A DNA stretch of 9,550 nucleotides from contig DASYQV010000347.1 of the NCBI GenBank assembly GCA_036005125.1, forward strand, positions 1 through 9,550. The letters run 5' to 3'. This DNA comes from DASYQV01 sp036005125 (lineage in GTDB: Bacteria; Acidobacteriota; Vicinamibacteria; Vicinamibacterales; UBA2999). The notes beneath the pieces are model-generated. The model was not told the DNA's origin. It worked only from the letters and a program-made list of their open reading frames with translations, and did not search any database. Both the position numbers and the translations under genes were made by a program. Positions 6,732 to 9,550 of the stretch are shown piece by piece (within the stretch, counting starts at the first letter, position 1; each line of letters starts with the position of its first letter).

Positions 6732-8852
6732 TCAGGGAAGAGTCAGCGCGATGAGCTCTGAAGGCGAGTTCCTCGCCCCGGCCGCTACAACGATGTACTG
6801 TCGGTCATTGATCATGTACGTCATCGGAACACCGGTCTGATTGGACGGCAGTTTGAACTCTGAGACAATCTCGCCGGTTTTCTTGTCGTAGGCTCGAAAC
6901 ATCGGACCGCCCGAGAACGCCGGCACGGCAAACAATCCGCCTCCTTCACCGGCAAGGACCAGTGTCTTGGTGACCATGATGCCCGACCTGTCGGGTTTGC
7001 CCATCCTCGGGATGGTCACGCCGCTCAGCAGTGGGTGGTTCTTGACGCAGTCGGGCGTATCGCTGTTGGCGACCATCCAGACGTGTTCTCCGGTATTCAG
7101 ATCGATGGCTGTTATGCGTCCCCAAGGGCCTTTCACCAGCGGGAGTCCCTGAGGTCCGTCAAGGCCGCAGCCCTCCTTCCTCTGCGATGCAGCCCCTCCC
7201 CCTCCGCTGACATAGTCCATACTCGACCGTTTGGGGTCTTTGACGAGAGCCGCCAGGGCCAGATTGGTCGTCGAGGCGACATAGAGAATGCCGGTCTCCG
7301 GATCGACGGCAGCGCCCTGCCAGTTCGCACCGCCGCCCAGGCTTGGTAGCATCAGCGTTGCCTTCAACCCATTTGTGCCGGCCACGATCGGTGGTGTAAA
7401 GATTGGGCCGAGCTTGTACTCTGACGCAATCTTGAGGGCCTGCGCCTTGAGTTCGGGCGTGAAGTCGATGAGATCGTCGGGCAGAACGCCCTGGCGATCG
7501 AATGGTGGTGGTTTGGTCGGAAACGGCTGCGTCGGTGAGGTCTGTTCGCCTGGCACGTCAGATTGCGGCACCGGCCGCTCTTCGATCGGCCAGACCGGCC
7601 GCCCGGTCACCCGATCGAAAACATACGTGAATGCCTGCTTGGTGACCTGGGCAACGGCCTTGATCCTGCTGCCATTCACCGTGATGTCCACCAGGTTTGG
7701 CGCCGTCGGAATGTCCCAGTCCCAGATGCCATGATGAATGAACTGGTAGTGCCACACTCGTTTGCCGGTTTTGGCGTCAAGACACACCAGGCTCTCCCCG
7801 AAAAGGCCATTACCGGGCCGATGGCCGCCATACAGATCATTGGTCGGCGTCTCGATCGGCAGGTACACGTATCCGAGATCTTGGTCCGCGGCCATCGGAC
7901 CCCAGACACCCGCCTGTCCCGTGTAGCTCCAGGATTCGTTCTGCCAGGTGTCGTTACCGAACTCGCCCGCCCGTGGGATGGTGTGGAAGATCCAGATGCG
8001 CTTGCCGCTCCGCACGTCAAAGCCGCGCACATGGCCCGCCTGGACTTCCTTTTGAGGAGCCAGTGCCTGGAATGCCGAGCCGACGACCACGATGTTTCCG
8101 ACCACCATCGGCGGTGAGTTCCAGGTCACGATTCCATCTCGCTCGATTGGCTGATCCCACCTCTCGTACAGATCGACGATCCCGTCTTTCCCGAAGCTGG
8201 GAATAGGCCGGCCCGTCTTCGCGTCGAGCGCGATCAGATGATAGCCACGCGTGACATACAGGACTCGTTCTTCCTTGCCGTCCGTCCAGTACGCGACACC
8301 GCGGCCCGCGGCCGGACGGACCGGGGCCCGTTCCCCGCGGGTGCCCTCGTCGTATCGATGTATCCAGAGCGTCTCGCCGGTCACACCATCGATGGCGACG
8401 GCAGCGCGACGCGCACCAGCCGTCGCATAGAGAACGCCACCGACCATCAACGGTGTGACCTCGTAATTGAAGTCCGGCCGGTTTCCAAAGTTATCCGCCT
8501 TCCACCGCCAGGCGATGCGCAGGTCCTTCACGTTCTCCTTGTTGATCTGATCGAGCGGCGAGTACTTCGTACCTGCAGCATCGGCGCCGTAGTATCGCCA
8601 CTCACCGCTTCTCGCCTTCGCGCCGGACTGACCGGCCACCGGAATCGTCGCCCAGAAGGCGAGCGCCGCCAACAGGAGTCCCCAGATGCTGAAATGAATT
8701 CGAGACACACACACTGCGCATTTCTGCCGAGAGATGCGCCGGCCCTCTTTCTGCTGGCTGGATGAAGCCGGCTGACAACTTGGTTGCTGTCCAGCGATTG
8801 CCGCGCGCGAAAGAGATACCAGAGACATGAAAAGCGGCCAGCACGTCTTCAT
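6732..8852 (-). CDS. PQQ-dependent dehydrogenase, glucose-dehydrogenase-like (eight-bladed propeller)
   Basis: A 706-residue exported quinoprotein that would oxidise an alcohol or sugar in the periplasm and pass electrons to the respiratory chain. The mature part opens with GEWRYYGADAAGTKYSPLDQ near 83-102. Eight propeller motifs of the A-x-D-x-x-T-G-x-x-x-W type follow, including AIDGVTGETLW, GFDVRSGKRIW, CLDAKTGKRVW, VFDRVTGRPVW and AIDLNTGEHVW. HHGIWDWDIPTAPNLVDI at 373-390 carries the aspartates expected at the active site, and Lys405 in QVTKQAFTYVFDR matches the position of a PQQ-contacting lysine in Gcd-type enzymes. There is no cytochrome c motif (CxxCH), so it is not a quinohaemoprotein. 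The five membrane helices of E. coli Gcd are absent. The ATG at 8852 has a good GAGG six bases before it. It yields two hydrophobic stretches, 6-20 and 55-73, and the second looks like the real signal sequence; GTG codons at 8714 and 8708 could start it. The substrate is unknown. Confidence 0.88.
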   Translation of the reverse strand: MKTCWPLFMSLVSLSRAAIAGQQPSCQPASSSQQKEGRRISRQKCAVCVSRIHFSIWGLLLAALAFWATIPVAGQSGAKARSGEWRYYGADAAGTKYSPLDQINKENVKDLRIAWRWKADNFGNRPDFNYEVTPLMVGGVLYATAGARRAAVAIDGVTGETLWIHRYDEGTRGERAPVRPAAGRGVAYWTDGKEERVLYVTRGYHLIALDAKTGRPIPSFGKDGIVDLYERWDQPIERDGIVTWNSPPMVVGNIVVVGSAFQALAPQKEVQAGHVRGFDVRSGKRIWIFHTIPRAGEFGNDTWQNESWSYTGQAGVWGPMAADQDLGYVYLPIETPTNDLYGGHRPGNGLFGESLVCLDAKTGKRVWHYQFIHHGIWDWDIPTAPNLVDITVNGSRIKAVAQVTKQAFTYVFDRVTGRPVWPIEERPVPQSDVPGEQTSPTQPFPTKPPPFDRQGVLPDDLIDFTPELKAQALKIASEYKLGPIFTPPIVAGTNGLKATLMLPSLGGGANWQGAAVDPETGILYVASTTNLALAALVKDPKRSSMDYVSGGGGAASQRKEGCGLDGPQGLPLVKGPWGRITAIDLNTGEHVWMVANSDTPDCVKNHPLLSGVTIPRMGKPDRSGIMVTKTLVLAGEGGGLFAVPAFSGGPMFRAYDKKTGEIVSEFKLPSNQTGVPMTYMINDRQYIVVAAGARNSPSELIALTLP

Positions 8853-9117
8853 GGATTTCCTCTTCTCGGTTTCTACACCAGAACAAAATGACGACCTCGG
8901 GTACCCGCCCTGCGGCCACTGATCCTAGCGCCGACGCCCGCGGCGCTCAAGGTCCGCGATCGGACATGTCGACCGCCTCGGTACACCTCGCTGCATTTGG
9001 GGAAGGTCGTCGAAGCGCCCGAACTTGCCGCCGCAAGGAGGTGAGTACGACGGTTGGGAGGCCGCTGTGCCGAGGGAGGGGCGGGGCCGTCCGATCGCAT
9101 AACGGATCTTCCGAACA

Positions 9118-9136
9118 CCTGTGCTGCTCAGAAAAT
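9118..9136 (+). repeat. left arm of a 19-bp inverted repeat pair
   Basis: cctgtgctgctcagaaaat matches the reverse complement of 9411-9429 at 18 of 19 positions (G/C difference at position 13). The two arms enclose 312 bp including the 9193-9255 hairpin. No target-site duplication is visible outside the arms. Confidence 0.6.
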
Positions 9137-9192
9137 GTGGCCGGACGCCGCGGAACTACGCCGCTTTCTCAATCGTGACGTGAAACCCCATT

Positions 9193-9255
9193 GGACCGCT
9201 ATGCGGCTTGGAACGTGAATTTTGTACCCGTTGCCCCGGATCCGCATAGCGGTCC
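9193..9255. repeat. 14-bp perfect stem with 35-base loop
   Basis: ggaccgctatgcgg at 9193-9206 is the exact reverse complement of 9242-9255. The loop has a further short pairing, aacg 9212-9215 with cgtt 9229-9232. The stem lies two bases from another hairpin (9258-9274). Neither is followed by a T-run on either strand, so it does not look like a standard terminator. Confidence 0.65.
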
Positions 9256-9296
9256 TAGGCGCGCAAAGCGCGCCAAAGAGACACTGGCTCCGGCAT
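9255..9296 (-). CDS. 13-codon micro-ORF with strong ribosome binding site (leader-peptide-like)
   Basis: Minus-strand ATG at 9296 with AGAGGAG and a five-base spacer before it, coding MPEPVSLWRALRA and a TAG. The stop sits exactly at the start of the 14-bp hairpin, and the last codons form the 7-bp hairpin 9258-9274. A strongly initiated very short frame followed by stem-loops resembles a translational attenuation leader, here about 400 bp upstream of the PQQ dehydrogenase. There are no runs of one regulatory amino acid (two Arg, two Leu, one Trp in the final six), and translation is not shown. It may be chance. Confidence 0.25.
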   Translation of the reverse strand: MPEPVSLWRALRA

Positions 9297-9410
9297 TCGA
9301 TCTCCTCTTGCTGCTATAGCTGAGGTGAGAAGCCTGGCTACTTCTTGAGCGCTAATGCATCCCAGCGCGTTGACAATGCCCTGCCGATCGTGGTGCGGTC
9401 GCGGGTACGT

Positions 9411-9429
9411 ATTTTGTGAGCAGCACAGG
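9411..9429 (-). repeat. right arm of a 19-bp inverted repeat pair
   Basis: Reverse-complement partner of 9118-9136, with one mismatch. It lies 31 bp after the stop codon of the partial gene at the right edge. Confidence 0.6.
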
Positions 9430-9460
9430 GCTTCAGTCCCGCGTCCCGTGAAATGTTGGA

Positions 9461-9550
9461 TTAGGGCCTCGTGAACGCGACGCCTTCCTTGAGGATCTTT
9501 TCGAAGCGCTCCGGCTCCAGATTGTTCTCGGCGCACACGTACTCGCGCAG
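9461..9550 (-). CDS. C-terminal end of an unrecognised protein (partial)
   Basis: Reading into the window on the minus strand, 29 codons end in TAA at 9463-9461. The peptide (LREYVCAENN, LEPERFEKIL, then KEGVAFTRP) looks like a real helical C-terminus: balanced charge, aliphatic spacing and GC-rich third positions, unlike the arginine-rich shadow frames nearby. The rest lies beyond the window. I do not recognise the family; helical tails of this kind occur for example in restriction-enzyme subunits, but that is only a resemblance. It is on the same strand as the PQQ dehydrogenase but 608 bp upstream, so co-transcription is unlikely. Confidence 0.55.
   Translation of the reverse strand: MREYVCAENNLEPERFEKILKEGVAFTRP

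Larger units (their letters stand above)
8853..9460. other. 608-bp region without a convincing protein gene, rich in inverted repeats
   Basis: Both strands carry only short open frames of arginine/serine-rich, family-less sequence here, so I do not call a normal gene. It holds several inverted repeats: 8927-8933/8941-8947 (7 bp, perfect), 9118-9136/9411-9429 (18 of 19), 9193-9206/9242-9255 (14 bp, perfect) and 9258-9264/9268-9274 (7 bp, 3-base loop). It also holds a micro-ORF at 9255-9296. This is the 5' region of the PQQ dehydrogenase gene, so its leader and promoter probably lie here, but I cannot place a -35/-10 pair with confidence. Confidence 0.6.

Noticed and set aside
6597..6734. In-frame open stretch of 45 codons after the TGA of the PQQ dehydrogenase, ending in a TAA, which could suggest stop-codon readthrough.
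   Set aside because: The propeller already ends normally at IALTLP, and 45 stop-free codons are expected fairly often in GC-rich DNA. I see no domain or recoding structure in it.
8870..8875. Minus-strand TAGAAA resembling a -10 element just before the PQQ gene.
   Set aside because: It would put the transcript start only about a dozen bases before the ATG at 8852, and there is no -35 at proper spacing.
8888..9178. Plus-strand open frame of 96 codons upstream of the PQQ gene.
   Set aside because: The composition is Arg/Ser/Gly-rich with no ribosome site or recognisable motif. The overlapping minus frame 8873-9118 is equally featureless.
9455..9461. GTTGGAT matches an integron core site (GTTRRRY), and the nearby stems could suggest an attC site.
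   Set aside because: No partner RYYYAAC box is found at the proper distance on either strand, and no integron integrase is present.

Overview
The window is GC-rich bacterial DNA with compact genes and strong G/C preference at third codon positions. The gene set is a DUF5916 outer-membrane protein, a periplasmic PQQ dehydrogenase, an AraC-DinB fusion and a YciI-type protein, with palindromic intergenic repeats. This suggests an environmental Acidobacteriota, perhaps Vicinamibacteria. That assignment is inference: the window holds no rRNA, tRNA or marker gene.

Layout, left to right. (1) 3-362 (+) is the 3' end of an alpha/beta-hydrolase of the phospholipase/carboxylesterase type. (2) 585-2837 (+) is a complete DUF5916 protein with a signal peptide, a CBM9-like domain and a predicted beta-barrel. 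(3) 2852-3140 holds two tandem copies of a ~145-bp palindromic repeat. (4) 3174-4541 (-) is a likely two-gene operon: a YciI-like protein followed by an NAD-dependent epimerase/dehydratase-like protein. (5) 4783-5712 (+), divergent from that operon, is a one-polypeptide fusion of an AraC-type DNA-binding domain and a DinB-like domain. It has a well-placed internal Shine-Dalgarno and ATG exactly at the domain junction. (6) 5727-5785 is a long hairpin between convergent genes. (7) 5849-8852 (-) holds a PQQ-dependent dehydrogenase followed by an SDR-fold protein without the catalytic Tyr and Lys. (8) 8853-9460 is about 600 bp without a convincing protein gene but rich in inverted repeats, including a 13-codon micro-ORF with a strong ribosome binding site beside two hairpins. 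(9) 9461-9550 (-) is the C-terminal end of an unrecognised gene that enters from the right.

No pathway links all these genes. The two envelope proteins (DUF5916 barrel and PQQ dehydrogenase) are exported. The AraC-DinB protein lies divergent to the YciI-epimerase pair and could regulate it. I see no phage, transposase, CRISPR array, defence cassette or biosynthetic cluster. The points most worth a second look are the internal start in the AraC-DinB gene, the structured region upstream of the PQQ dehydrogenase, and the tandem palindromes; none of these is proven to be a new system.
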